A DNA stretch of 64,000 nt from Arthrobacter citreus. Lineage in GTDB: Bacteria > Actinomycetota > Actinomycetes > Actinomycetales > Micrococcaceae. Position numbers and translations under genes: made by a program. This document shows positions 43,955-53,296 of this stretch, piece by piece. Every line of letters begins with the position of its first letter. The first letter of the stretch is position 1. The DNA is taken from contig NZ_VTFV01000002.1 of the NCBI RefSeq assembly GCF_009192745.1, positions 1,054,001 to 1,118,000 on the forward strand, in the 5' to 3' direction. The notes beneath the pieces are model-generated. The model made no database searches. It was not told where the DNA came from and worked only from the letters and a program-made list of their open reading frames with translations.

Positions 43955-45648
43955 CCTCCACTGCCCAAAGCCCGGCCACTGAGCCGGCCCCGCTGCTGGA
44001 CATCCGCTCGCTCGCAATTTCCTTCAACACCTCCAACGGGCCTGTCAACGCTGTCCAGGACGCGAACCTGACCGTCCTGCCCGGCGAAACCGTGGCGATC
44101 GTGGGGGAGTCCGGTTCGGGAAAGTCGACGACGGCGCTCGCAGCCATTGGCCTGCTGCCCGGCAACGGGCAGATCAGCGGCGGACAGATCATCTTTGACG
44201 GTGAGGACATCACCCGGGCCAGCGCCAAGCGGATCGTGGAGCTCCGCGGCAATTCGATAGGCATGGTGCCCCAGGACCCGATGTCCAACCTGAACCCGGT
44301 GTGGAAGATCGGTTTCCAGGTGCGCGAGACACTCAAGGCCAACGGCCAGCCCGCCACGGACGCGGATGTAGCGCGGGTACTGGGCCAGGCAGGCCTGCCC
44401 GACGCCGCCTCCCGGGCGAAGCAGTATCCGCACGAGTTCTCAGGAGGCATGCGGCAGCGGGCGCTGATCGCCATTGGCCTCTCCTGCTCTCCCCGGCTGC
44501 TGATCGCAGATGAGCCCACCTCGGCCCTGGACGTGACGGTGCAGCGCCAGATCCTGGACCACCTGGAAACGCTGACCCGCGAAATGGGCACTGCCGTTCT
44601 GCTCATCACGCATGACCTTGGCCTGGCCGCAGAACGCGCCCAGCGCGTGGTGGTGATGTACAAGGGACGCGTGGTGGAGTCCGGGCCGGCCCTGGAGATT
44701 CTGCGGAATCCGCGCCACCCCTATACACAGCGGCTGGTGGAGTCCGCGCCGTCGCTCGCTTCCAAGCGGATCGACTCGATCCGGGACAGGGGACTGGAGG
44801 CGCCGGAAGCCTCCGGTGCCCTTACCGCACAGGAATCCGGCACGCCGGACGTCATTGAAGTCCGCAACCTGACCAAGGTCTTCAAGCTGCGCAGCGGCCT
44901 GGGCCGGCACACCGATTTCACCGCCGTGGACAACGTGTCCTTCGCGGTGCCGCGCGGCACCACCACCGCCGTCGTCGGTGAATCCGGCTCCGGCAAGTCC
45001 ACCGTTGCCCGCATGGTGCTGAACCTGGAGAAGCCGACCAGCGGCAGCATCTTCTTCGACGGAACAGACGTGACCACCCTGGGCCGGAAAGAGCTCTTCG
45101 CCTTCCGCCGCAGGGTGCAGCCCATCTTCCAGGATCCCTATGGTTCGCTGGACCCGATGTACAACATCTTCCACACCATTGAAGAGCCGCTGCGTGTACA
45201 CGGCATCGGTGACACGGCAAGCCGGGCCGCAAAGGTCCGCAGGCTGCTGGACCAGGTGGCACTGCCGCAGTCTGTGATGCGCCGCTTCCCCAACGAGCTT
45301 TCCGGCGGACAGCGCCAGCGTGTGGCTGTGGCCCGTGCCCTGGCCCTCGACCCGGAAGTGGTGATCTGCGACGAAGCCGTGTCCGCCCTTGATGTCCTGG
45401 TGCAGGCGCAGATCCTCAACCTGCTCGCTGAACTGCAGGCGGACCTTGGCCTGAGCTACCTCTTCATTACGCATGACCTGGCAGTGGTGCGGCAGATCGC
45501 AGACGAGGTCTGCGTGATGCAGAAGGGAAAGGTGGTGGAAACCGGAACCACTGACGAAGTCTTTACCAATCCCCAGCAGGACTACACCCGGGCGCTGCTC
45601 GCAGCGATCCCCGGAGCTGGACTGGAGCTGCCCCCGGAGGCGGCCTGA
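43951..45648 (+). CDS. Peptide-type ABC importer 2, fused double ATPase (OppD-OppF)
   Basis: 565 residues with two ATPase domains. Domain 1: [34 protein letters not shown]. Domain 2: [33 protein letters not shown]. The DEAVSALD variant is common in OppF. It completes a full four-gene importer with no interruption, unlike importer 1. Confidence 0.95.
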   Translation: MTSTAQSPATEPAPLLDIRSLAISFNTSNGPVNAVQDANLTVLPGETVAIVGESGSGKSTTALAAIGLLPGNGQISGGQIIFDGEDITRASAKRIVELRGNSIGMVPQDPMSNLNPVWKIGFQVRETLKANGQPATDADVARVLGQAGLPDAASRAKQYPHEFSGGMRQRALIAIGLSCSPRLLIADEPTSALDVTVQRQILDHLETLTREMGTAVLLITHDLGLAAERAQRVVVMYKGRVVESGPALEILRNPRHPYTQRLVESAPSLASKRIDSIRDRGLEAPEASGALTAQESGTPDVIEVRNLTKVFKLRSGLGRHTDFTAVDNVSFAVPRGTTTAVVGESGSGKSTVARMVLNLEKPTSGSIFFDGTDVTTLGRKELFAFRRRVQPIFQDPYGSLDPMYNIFHTIEEPLRVHGIGDTASRAAKVRRLLDQVALPQSVMRRFPNELSGGQRQRVAVARALALDPEVVICDEAVSALDVLVQAQILNLLAELQADLGLSYLFITHDLAVVRQIADEVCVMQKGKVVETGTTDEVFTNPQQDYTRALLAAIPGAGLELPPEAA

Positions 45649-45680
45649 CCAACCGGCTGGCCGGCCCCGGACCCCTCGCA

Positions 45681-45710
45681 TTAGGGAACCTTTGGCAAAA
45701 CGACTAGAAT
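45681..45710 (+). promoter_or_regulatory. Possible typA promoter
   Basis: TTAGGG and TAGAAT (45705-45710) are 18 bp apart, 150 bp before typA. The -10 is good and the -35 is poor. It implies a leader of about 145 nt whose role is unknown. Confidence 0.35.
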
Positions 45711-45860
45711 GGTATGGTGCCCGCTGACGGCGGCCTCTCGGTGACTTCTTACACGTGTGTTCCAACGCAGCATTTGTACAGAACTGCCGGATTCTCCGGA
45801 TCGACTCCGGACCACTGTGAATTATCCCCGAACTGTTACCTATGAATTGAGTCTTCACGC

Positions 45861-47783
45861 ATGTCAGAAACCAACACGGCTGTAAACAGCGCAGTGCGTA
45901 GCGATCTCCGCAACGTTGCTATTGTGGCCCACGTTGACCACGGCAAAACGACCCTCGTCGACGCCATGCTCAAGCAGACGAACTCCTTTGCTTCGCACGG
46001 AGATGTCGAAGAACGCGTGATGGACTCAGGTGACCTGGAACGTGAAAAGGGCATCACCATCCTGGCCAAGAACACGACCGTGTTCTACAACGGTCCGGCT
46101 GCCAAGGGCGAAACCATCACCATCAACGTGATCGACACCCCGGGCCACGCCGACTTCGGCGGTGAGGTCGAGCGCGGCCTTTCCATGGTCGACGGCGTCG
46201 TGCTGCTCGTGGACGCCTCCGAAGGCCCGCTGCCGCAGACCCGCTTCGTGCTGCGCAAGGCGCTGGCCGCCAAGCTGCCCGTTGTCCTGCTGGTCAACAA
46301 GACCGACCGCCCCGACGCCCGCATCGACGAGGTTGTCAGTGAATCCATGGACCTGCTCCTTGGCCTGGCCTCCGACCTTGCGGACGAAGTTCCCGACCTT
46401 GACCTTGACCTGGTCCTGAACGTCCCCGTTGTCTACGCTGCCGCCCGCGTCGGCGCTGCCTCCCTGGAGCAGCCGGCTGACGGCCAGGCCCCGGCCAATG
46501 ACAACCTGGAACCCCTGTTCCAGACCATCATCGAGCACATCCCGGCTCCGACCTACGATCCGGAAGGTGTCCTGCAGGCGCACGTCACCAACCTGGATGC
46601 TTCCCCCTTCCTGGGCCGCCTGGCGCTGCTGCGCATCTTCAACGGCACCCTGCGCAAGGGACAGCAGGTTGCGTGGGCCCGTCATGACGGCACGATGAAG
46701 ACCGTAAAGATCACCGAGCTGCTGGCCACGAAGGCACTTGAGCGTGTTCCGGCCGAGTCCGCCGGCCCCGGCGAAATCGTCGCCGTTGCCGGTATCGAGG
46801 ACATCACCATCGGTGAAACCCTCACCGACGTGGACAACCCCAAGCCGCTGCCGCTGATCACCGTGGACGATCCTGCGATCTCCATGACCATCGGTATCAA
46901 CACTTCGCCGCTGGCCGGCAAGGTCAAGGGCGCCAAGGTCACCGCACGCCAGGTCAAGGACCGGCTCGACAAGGAACTGATCGGCAACGTTTCCCTTCGG
47001 GTCCTGCCCACCGAGCGTCCGGATGCCTGGGAAGTCCAGGGCCGCGGCGAGCTCGCCCTGGCCATCCTCGTGGAGCAGATGCGCCGCGAAGGCTTCGAGC
47101 TCACCGTTGGCAAGCCGCAGGTTGTCACCAAGATGATCGACGGCAAGGTCCACGAGCCGATGGAGCACATGACCATTGACGTACCCGAGGAATACCTCGG
47201 TGCCGTCACCCAGCTGCTGGCTGCCCGCAAGGGCCGCATGGTCAACATGTCCAACCACGGCACCGGCTGGGTCCGCATGGAATTCATCGTTCCCGCCCGT
47301 GGCCTGATTGGCTTCCGCACCCGCTTCCTCACGGAAACCCGCGGCTCAGGCATCTCCGCGTCCATCGCTGAAGGCTACGAGCCGTGGGCCGGTCCGATCG
47401 AGTACCGCACCAACGGTTCAATGATCGCCGACCGCGCCGGTGTGGTTACTCCGTTCGCCATGATCAACCTGCAGGAACGCGGCTCCTTCTTCGTGGAGCC
47501 CACCTCCGAGGTTTACGAAGGCATGATTGTTGGCGAGAACTCCCGCGCCGATGACATGGACGTGAACATCACCAAGGAAAAGAAGCTCACCAACATGCGT
47601 GCAGCTTCCTCGGATACCTTCGAGAACCTGACCCCGCCGCGCAAGCTGACCCTCGAGGAATCCCTCGAATTCGCCCGCGAGGACGAGTGCGTGGAGGTCA
47701 CCCCGGAGTCGATCCGCATCCGCAAGCTCATCCTGGACGCCAACGAGCGTGCCAAGGCCAACCGCGCCCGCGCGAAGGCCTAG
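45861..47783 (+). CDS. typA: Translational GTPase TypA/BipA
   Basis: 640 residues. GTPase motifs: AHVDHGKTTL, LEREKGITILAKNT, DTPGHADFGGEVER, NKTDRPDAR. The EF-G-like domains and the BipA-specific C-terminus (RGLIGFRTRFLTETRGSGI; VEPTSEVYEGMIVGENSR) are intact. It acts on the 50S ribosome under stress or cold. Its 3' end overlaps the next frame by 35 bp if the upstream GTG of that gene is used. Confidence 0.97.
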   Translation: MSETNTAVNSAVRSDLRNVAIVAHVDHGKTTLVDAMLKQTNSFASHGDVEERVMDSGDLEREKGITILAKNTTVFYNGPAAKGETITINVIDTPGHADFGGEVERGLSMVDGVVLLVDASEGPLPQTRFVLRKALAAKLPVVLLVNKTDRPDARIDEVVSESMDLLLGLASDLADEVPDLDLDLVLNVPVVYAAARVGAASLEQPADGQAPANDNLEPLFQTIIEHIPAPTYDPEGVLQAHVTNLDASPFLGRLALLRIFNGTLRKGQQVAWARHDGTMKTVKITELLATKALERVPAESAGPGEIVAVAGIEDITIGETLTDVDNPKPLPLITVDDPAISMTIGINTSPLAGKVKGAKVTARQVKDRLDKELIGNVSLRVLPTERPDAWEVQGRGELALAILVEQMRREGFELTVGKPQVVTKMIDGKVHEPMEHMTIDVPEEYLGAVTQLLAARKGRMVNMSNHGTGWVRMEFIVPARGLIGFRTRFLTETRGSGISASIAEGYEPWAGPIEYRTNGSMIADRAGVVTPFAMINLQERGSFFVEPTSEVYEGMIVGENSRADDMDVNITKEKKLTNMRAASSDTFENLTPPRKLTLEESLEFAREDECVEVTPESIRIRKLILDANERAKANRARAKA

Positions 47784-48294
47784 TCCAATCGTCCAGTTCC
47801 AGGCACCAGGCCACAGGGTCCCGCGTTGGCGGGGCCCTGTGGCCGTGGTGCTTGGTGCCCTGGCGGCTGGCATCCTGGGAACGTCCCTGCACGCGCAGGT
47901 GCTGTATGCGGGGGACACTCCGCTGCCGCTTGGCGCGGTCGGAGCGCTGGTCTTCAGTGCCGCCGTGGCTGTCTTTGCCGGGCTATGGGCACGTTCCGTT
48001 GCCGTCAGTGCGGCTACCGGCATCCTGACCTACGTCCTGCTCGGCGCGTTCTCCCTTGATATCTTCAGCGGACCGCTGATCGTCACTGGAACGGATTCCG
48101 GGTTGGACCTGCCGGTCATTACCGCCGGTCTGATCTGGCTCTTTGGCCAGTCTCTGGCCACGGTGGCAGCCGTGATGGTCAGCGCGGTCGTGCTTCGGCG
48201 CGAAGCCCGCTTCGAGCGGGCAGCCGTGCAGGCGCCGGTCCTGCCATACGGGACCGACCCGGGTTACCGGCCCGGTCCCGGACCCCGCAGCTAG
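47749..48294 (+). CDS. Hypothetical four-TM protein after typA
   Basis: Up to 181 residues. Four hydrophobic segments (GPVAVVLGALAAGILGTSL; AVGALVFSAAVAVFAGLW; AVSAATGILTYVLLGAF; ITAGLIWLFGQSLATVAAV) and a Pro-rich tail. The start is uncertain: GTG 47749 overlaps typA by 35 bp and would include a basic leader; GTG 47839 would begin just before the first membrane segment (151 residues) with GGCGGGG upstream. Function unknown. Confidence 0.65.
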   Translation: MPRPTAPARRPSPIVQFQAPGHRVPRWRGPVAVVLGALAAGILGTSLHAQVLYAGDTPLPLGAVGALVFSAAVAVFAGLWARSVAVSAATGILTYVLLGAFSLDIFSGPLIVTGTDSGLDLPVITAGLIWLFGQSLATVAAVMVSAVVLRREARFERAAVQAPVLPYGTDPGYRPGPGPRS

Positions 48295-48797
48295 CCCAGC
48301 CGTTCGCTGGTGCGGTCCAGGTGATGGGCCAGCATCAGCGACGTAGGCGTGCCGTCCGGATCCGGTCCACGCAGTGCATAGTCGTCGAAAACCGCCCGCA
48401 GCTTGTCCATCAGGATGCGGCGGTTTTCCTCGTTAAGGCTCAGCCCCATCCGCACCACCTCGATGTCAGACGGGGGAAGGCCTTCGATTTCCTGCAGGAA
48501 CGTCTCAATGAAAACCATGTTGGCGCTCTCCGGCAGCGATGTCTTCCAGCTCAGACCCGTGGCGCGGTAGGGGATTTCCTTGGCACCGCGGTTACCGGTG
48601 CGCGGCGTGCCTGCAGCGAGGAAGCCGGTGGCCAGCAGGGTCCGCACGTGGTGCAGCGCCGTGGCCGGATTCAACTCCAGTGCTTCGGCAATTTCCTTGT
48701 TGGTCCGTTCGGCGTGCAGGCACAAACGCAGGATCCGCAGCCGCACGGGGGAGCTCAGCGCTCGTCCCCGGGCCTGGATCACTTCATCGTTTGGCAT
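48291..48797 (-). CDS. ArsR-like HTH regulator
   Basis: 168 residues. The winged-helix start SSPVRLRILRLCLHAERTNKEIAEALELNPATALHHVRTLLATG is the ArsR/SmtB-type DNA-binding domain. No metal-binding Cys cluster is seen. The C-terminal half (LSLNEENRRILMDKLRAVF) is typical of actinobacterial family members of this size. The ATG at 48797 is used; the target is unknown. It overlaps the converging typA-linked gene by 4 bp. Confidence 0.88.
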   Translation of the reverse strand: MPNDEVIQARGRALSSPVRLRILRLCLHAERTNKEIAEALELNPATALHHVRTLLATGFLAAGTPRTGNRGAKEIPYRATGLSWKTSLPESANMVFIETFLQEIEGLPPSDIEVVRMGLSLNEENRRILMDKLRAVFDDYALRGPDPDGTPTSLMLAHHLDRTSERLG

Positions 48798-48828
48798 CAA
48801 ACCAGCATACGCCGCGCTCGGCGGCGGC

Positions 48829-49077
48829 CTAGTCCGGGGTTCCGGGCCGGCGCGGGCCGCGGCGTTCGGGGGCTGGCGGTACGGGTTTGCCCGCGGTCAC
48901 CAGGGCCCAGGGGATGCGGACTGTCCCGGCGCGCGTAGACAGGGTGCACGCGGCGTCGTCCAAGGCCGTGATAGTTCCCAGTGCGTCCGTGAGGCCACCG
49001 TCAATGCGGTAGCGGACGACGGCGCGCTGCCCGGTGCCGGCTGCACGCAGCCGTTCCTGGGGGGATGGGGTTCTCAC
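48829..49077 (-). CDS. Small SH3-like/acetyltransferase-N-domain protein
   Basis: 82 residues. The core GQRAVVRYRIDGGLTDALGTITALDDA and TRAGTVRIPWALVTAGKPVPPAP resembles the small N-terminal barrel that precedes a GNAT domain in actinobacterial acetyltransferases next to ferredoxin genes. Here it ends in a stop right after the Pro-rich linker, with no GNAT domain following. It may be a free-standing version rather than a decayed gene. It is divergent from fdxA. Confidence 0.6.
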   Translation of the reverse strand: MRTPSPQERLRAAGTGQRAVVRYRIDGGLTDALGTITALDDAACTLSTRAGTVRIPWALVTAGKPVPPAPERRGPRRPGTPD

Positions 49078-49201
49078 CGTTACATAGTACGCGGCACCCT
49101 CCCGGCTGGGAGATAATGGAACGGACTACTAACGTGGAAGCATTACCTCGTGGAGATCTGCCGCGACGCGGAAATCCGCACACCAAGGAAGGCAAAGGGA
49201 C

Positions 49202-49525
49202 GTGACGTACGTAATTGCGCAGCCATGCGTGGATGTTAAAGACAAGGCATGCATCGAAGAGTGCCCCGTGGACTGCATCTACGAAGGTGAACGCTCCCTC
49301 TACATCCACCCGGACGAATGCGTGGACTGCGGTGCCTGCGAACCGGTTTGCCCGGTCGAGGCCATCTACTACGAGGACGACACTCCCGAAGAGTGGGCCG
49401 ACTACTACAAGGCCAACGTCGAATTCTTCGACGACCTGGGATCCCCCGGCGGCGCCGCGAAGCTCGGCAACACGCACAAGGATCACCCGCTGATCGCCGC
49501 ACTTCCGCCGCAGAACCAGGGATGA
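49202..49525 (+). CDS. fdxA: Seven-iron ferredoxin
   Basis: 107 residues. The N-terminal CVDVKDKACIEECPVDC and the following CVDCGACEPVCPVEA supply ligands for one 3Fe-4S and one 4Fe-4S cluster. It is a low-potential electron carrier. GTG start. The downstream dapC ATG overlaps its stop, a pairing that I recall as conserved in actinobacteria (fdxC-dapC in Mycobacterium). Confidence 0.96.
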   Translation: MTYVIAQPCVDVKDKACIEECPVDCIYEGERSLYIHPDECVDCGACEPVCPVEAIYYEDDTPEEWADYYKANVEFFDDLGSPGGAAKLGNTHKDHPLIAALPPQNQG

Positions 49526-50673
49526 GCGCAAAAGCCTCCGGCAGCTTCGGCCTGAACCTTCCGGAGTACCCGTGGGAGGCCATGGCACCGTATGTGCAGC
49601 AGGCATCCCGGCATGCCGACGGCGCCGTGAATCTTTCGATCGGAACCCCGGTCGATCCCACGCCGGATTTCATCCAGGCTGCGCTTGCCGGGGCAGCTGA
49701 CGCACCCGGGTACCCCACCACCCACGGAACTCCCGCGCTGCGGCAGGGGATTGCCCAGTGGTTCGCCCGCCGGCGGTCCGTGCCGGGCCTGGACCCGCAG
49801 GACATCATGCCGACGGTAGGCTCCAAAGAACTCGTGGCCTGGCTGCCGCTGCTGCTGGGGCTGGGCGCCGGGGACGTCGTTGTGCGTCCCACAGTTGCCT
49901 ACCCGACCTATGACATGGGCGCCGTGCTGGCCGGGGCGACGCCCGTGGCCGCCGACGACCTGAACGAACTTGATGAACAGACCCGGTCCCGGGTCCGGCT
50001 GGTCTGGGTCAATTCTCCGGGCAATCCGACCGGCAGCGTCCGCAGCGCCGGATCGATGGCTGCCCTGGTGGACCAGGCACGTTCGCTTGGCGCCGTCGTG
50101 GCATCGGATGAATGCTACGCCGAACTCGGCTGGGGCGAATGGGACACAGCACGCGGCGGGGCTCCGGTTCCGTCTGTCCTGGACCCGCGGGTCAGCGGCG
50201 GCAGCAACGACTCCCTGCTCGCCGTCTATTCGATGAGCAAGCAGTCCAACCTGGCCGGCTACCGCGCGGCTTTCGTGGCCGGTGACGGCGCGATCATCGC
50301 GAACCTGGTGAACAGCCGCAAACACGCCGGGATGATCGTCCCGGCACCGGTCCAGGCTGCCATGCTCGCGGCCCTTTCCGATGACCGGCACGTGGCGGAG
50401 CAGAAGGACAGGTACCGGGCCCGGCGCGAGGTCCTGGTCCCCGCGCTGGAAGCCTTCGGACTGAAGATTGCGAACTCCGAAGCCGGCCTGTACCTCTGGG
50501 CAACGGCCGGGGAGGACACCTGGACCACCGTGGAGCGTTTCGCGGCGCTGGGCATCGTGGTTGGTCCCGGCGTTATCTACGGTGACGCGGGTGCGGGCTA
50601 CGTCCGGGTTGCGCTCACGGGAAGCGACGAGCGCGTTGCTGCCGCAGCGCGGCGGCTGGACGCAGCGGGCTGA
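49522..50673 (+). CDS. dapC: Succinyldiaminopimelate transaminase
   Basis: 383 residues, class I PLP aminotransferase. Blocks: VNLSIGTPVDPTPDFIQ, VWVNSPGNPTGSVRS, SDECYAELGWG and the PLP-Lys region SMSKQSNLAGYRAAF. Context next to fdxA and in a window with dapD and dapE supports the DapC role in the succinylase branch to meso-DAP and lysine. The ATG at 49522 overlaps the fdxA stop by 4 bp. Confidence 0.92.
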   Translation: MSAKASGSFGLNLPEYPWEAMAPYVQQASRHADGAVNLSIGTPVDPTPDFIQAALAGAADAPGYPTTHGTPALRQGIAQWFARRRSVPGLDPQDIMPTVGSKELVAWLPLLLGLGAGDVVVRPTVAYPTYDMGAVLAGATPVAADDLNELDEQTRSRVRLVWVNSPGNPTGSVRSAGSMAALVDQARSLGAVVASDECYAELGWGEWDTARGGAPVPSVLDPRVSGGSNDSLLAVYSMSKQSNLAGYRAAFVAGDGAIIANLVNSRKHAGMIVPAPVQAAMLAALSDDRHVAEQKDRYRARREVLVPALEAFGLKIANSEAGLYLWATAGEDTWTTVERFAALGIVVGPGVIYGDAGAGYVRVALTGSDERVAAAARRLDAAG

Positions 50674-50697
50674 TTGGGCGGTGGCATCACGCACTGA

Positions 50698-50715
50698 TGT
50701 TGCGCTTGCACAACA
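50698..50715. promoter_or_regulatory. Inverted repeat upstream of gltA
   Basis: TGTTGCGCTTGCACAACA: 8-base arms match at 7 of 8 positions across a 2-base centre, 145 bp before the citrate synthase ATG. It is a plausible binding site for a carbon-metabolism regulator; which one is unknown. Confidence 0.45.
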
Positions 50716-50860
50716 ACATGGCTGCCGATTAGTTGTATCGCCCCGTAACCCGGTAGCGTTTTAGCGAAATAGATAAAAGCACGAATGTGTACTATGGGCG
50801 CTCTTCTCACGAGGACGCGGGCCCGTAGCAGTGGGTTCTTCAAACTCCTGAAGGAGAAAA

Positions 50861-52153
50861 ATGACTGAGCGACCAAGTGCCGAACTGCACTATGGGACCG
50901 ACCCTGCGGACAAGCTTGAGCTGCCCCGCATCGCTGCCAAAGAAGGCAACGACGGCTTCGACGTATCGAAGCTGCTGAAGCAGACCGGCACCGTTACTTT
51001 CGACCCCGGTTTCATGAACACCGCGGCCACCACTTCGGCGATCACCTACATCGACGGCGACGCCGGAATCCTGCGCTACCGCGGGTACCCGATCGAGCAG
51101 CTGGCCAAGCACTCGAGCTTCCTGGAAACCTCCTACCTGCTGATCTACGGCAACCTGCCCACGCCGGCAGAGCTTGAGGCATTCGACCACCGGATCCGCC
51201 GCCACACGCTGCTGCACGAGGACCTCAAGGGCTTCTTCGGCGGTTTCCCGCGTGACGCGCACCCGATGCCGGTGCTCTCCTCGGCCGTCAGCGCCCTCTC
51301 CACCTTCTACCAGGATTCCCTGGATCCCTTTGACGAGGAGCAGGTGGAACTCTCCACCGTGCGCCTCATGGCAAAGCTCCCCGTGATCGCGGCCTACGCG
51401 CACAAGAAGAGCATTGGGCAGCCCATGCTCTACCCGGACAACTCCATGAACCTGGTGGAGAACTTCATGCGGCTCTCCTTCGGCCTGCCGGCCGAGCCGT
51501 ACGAGCTGAACCCGAAGCTGGTCAAGGCCCTGGACCTGCTGCTGATCCTGCACGCAGACCATGAGCAGAACTGCTCCACTTCCACGGTCCGCCTGGTTGG
51601 CAGCTCCAACGCGAACATGTTCGCTTCGATCTCCGCCGGCATCAGCGCGCTCTTCGGCCCGCTGCACGGCGGTGCCAACGAAGCCGTGCTGAACATGCTG
51701 CGGGACATCCAGTCCACCGGCATGCAGCCTGAAACCTTCATGGAGAAGGTCAAGAACAAGGAAGACGGCGTGAAGCTCATGGGCTTCGGGCACCGCGTCT
51801 ACAAGAACTACGATCCGCGCGCCAAGATCGTCAAGGCAACCGCACACGAGATCCTCGCGGACCTGGGCGGCAACGACGAGCTGCTGGACATTGCCATGCG
51901 CCTGGAAGAGAAGGCCCTCGCGGACGACTACTTCATTGAGCGCAAGCTCTACCCGAACGTAGACTTCTACACCGGCCTGATCTACAAGGCCATGGGCTTC
52001 CCGGAGAAGATGTTCACCGTCCTCTTCGCCATCGGCCGCCTCCCGGGCTGGATTGCCCAGTGGCGCGAAATGATGCAGGACCCGCAGACCAAGATTGGCC
52101 GTCCGCGCCAGCTGTACACAGGTGTTCCGGAACGCAGCTACCCGGAGCGCTAA
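50861..52153 (+). CDS. gltA: Citrate synthase
   Basis: 430 residues, the hexameric type II length. Active-site regions: LHADHEQNCSTSTVRLVGSS, GPLHGGANEAVLNML and GFGHRVYKNYDPRA, then FYTGLIYKAMGFP. Catalyses oxaloacetate plus acetyl-CoA to citrate. GGAGAAAA precedes the ATG. It is transcribed alone and ends at a strong hairpin. Confidence 0.97.
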   Translation: MTERPSAELHYGTDPADKLELPRIAAKEGNDGFDVSKLLKQTGTVTFDPGFMNTAATTSAITYIDGDAGILRYRGYPIEQLAKHSSFLETSYLLIYGNLPTPAELEAFDHRIRRHTLLHEDLKGFFGGFPRDAHPMPVLSSAVSALSTFYQDSLDPFDEEQVELSTVRLMAKLPVIAAYAHKKSIGQPMLYPDNSMNLVENFMRLSFGLPAEPYELNPKLVKALDLLLILHADHEQNCSTSTVRLVGSSNANMFASISAGISALFGPLHGGANEAVLNMLRDIQSTGMQPETFMEKVKNKEDGVKLMGFGHRVYKNYDPRAKIVKATAHEILADLGGNDELLDIAMRLEEKALADDYFIERKLYPNVDFYTGLIYKAMGFPEKMFTVLFAIGRLPGWIAQWREMMQDPQTKIGRPRQLYTGVPERSYPER

Positions 52154-52167
52154 ACCGCCGTGGCGTT

Positions 52168-52211
52168 AAACGGCCGGGCCCGCATCTGCTTGGATGCGGG
52201 CCCGGCCGTTT
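52168..52211. terminator. Bidirectional terminator between gltA and galE
   Basis: A perfect 19-bp stem (52168-52186 with 52193-52211) with a 6-nt loop. It has an A-run before and a T-run after, so it can serve both converging genes. Confidence 0.9.
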
Positions 52212-52230
52212 CTGTCGTGCGGGGGCAGTC

Positions 52231-53244
52231 CTAGGACGCGTAGCCCTGGGGGTTCTGCTTCTGCCAGTTCCAGTGGTCCCGGCACATGTCATCCAGGGAC
52301 CGGCCTGCCCTCCAGCCCAAGTCCGCCTGCGCGGCTGCAGGGTCGGCATAGCTCACGGCAGCGTCTCCGGGACGGCGGGGCGCGAACTCGTAGGGGATTT
52401 CCTTGCCTGCCGCCTTGGAGAACGCGGCCAGGACTTCCAGCACCGAGGAACCGTCGCCGGTGCCAAGGTTCCAGCGCTTCACGCCCTTGCGCGCCGCAAT
52501 GTAGTCAAGGGCTGCCAGGTGGCCGGCTGCCAGGTCCATGACATGGATGTAATCGCGCACGCCCGTGCCGTCAGGTGTGGGATAGTCGCTGCCGAAAACC
52601 ATGACCTTTTCCCGTCGCCCGACTGCGACCTGTGCCACGAAGGGCAGCAGGTTGTTGGGAACACCTGTGGGATCTTCGCCGATCCGTCCGGATTCGTGTG
52701 CCCCCGCCGGATTAAAGTAGCGCAGCAGGGCGATGCTCCAGCGCTCGTCGGAGGTCCCGAGGTCCGTGAGGATGTCCTCGATCTGCTCCTTGGTACGGCC
52801 GTAGGGGTTCACGGCGTCCATCGGCAGGTCCTCGGCCAGCGGCACTTCTTCCGAAGCGCCGTACACGGTGGCCGAGGAGCTGAAGACGATGGTGCGGACA
52901 TCGTGCCGGTCCATGGCCGTGAGCAGGTTCAGCGTGCCGGCAACGTTGTTCCGGTAGTAGTGCAGAGGCTTGGCCACTGACTCACCGACTGCCTTGAGTC
53001 CGGCGAAGTGGATGACGGCCTCTGGGGAGTGCTCGGTGAAAATCTCCTCCAGGGCGGCAGGATCCAGCAGGTCCGCCTGCACGAACGCGGCGGTGCGTCC
53101 GGTCAGCTCCTGGACCCGGTTCAGGGATTCAGTGCTGGAGTTTGCCAGGTTGTCCATCACAACGACGTCGTGGCCTGCCTGCAGCAGCTCCAGCGTGGTG
53201 TGGGACCCGATGTAGCCGGTTCCTCCGGTGACTAGTATTCGCAT
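52231..53244 (-). CDS. galE: UDP-glucose 4-epimerase
   Basis: 337 residues. NAD motif GGTGYIGSHT at the N-terminus, SSSATVYG with the catalytic Ser/Thr, and the YGRTK catalytic Tyr-Lys pair. Interconverts UDP-glucose and UDP-galactose for wall polysaccharides; galU in this window makes its substrate. Confidence 0.96.
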   Translation of the reverse strand: MRILVTGGTGYIGSHTTLELLQAGHDVVVMDNLANSSTESLNRVQELTGRTAAFVQADLLDPAALEEIFTEHSPEAVIHFAGLKAVGESVAKPLHYYRNNVAGTLNLLTAMDRHDVRTIVFSSSATVYGASEEVPLAEDLPMDAVNPYGRTKEQIEDILTDLGTSDERWSIALLRYFNPAGAHESGRIGEDPTGVPNNLLPFVAQVAVGRREKVMVFGSDYPTPDGTGVRDYIHVMDLAAGHLAALDYIAARKGVKRWNLGTGDGSSVLEVLAAFSKAAGKEIPYEFAPRRPGDAAVSYADPAAAQADLGWRAGRSLDDMCRDHWNWQKQNPQGYAS

Positions 53245-53296
53245 GGTTCCAGCCTAGTGGGTCCGCCCCGGGAGGCCGTGATGCCGACGAAGCAGG

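Noticed and set aside
44440-45858. 472-codon open frame antisense to the OppDF-like gene
   Set aside because: Antisense shadow of a well-supported ABC ATPase.
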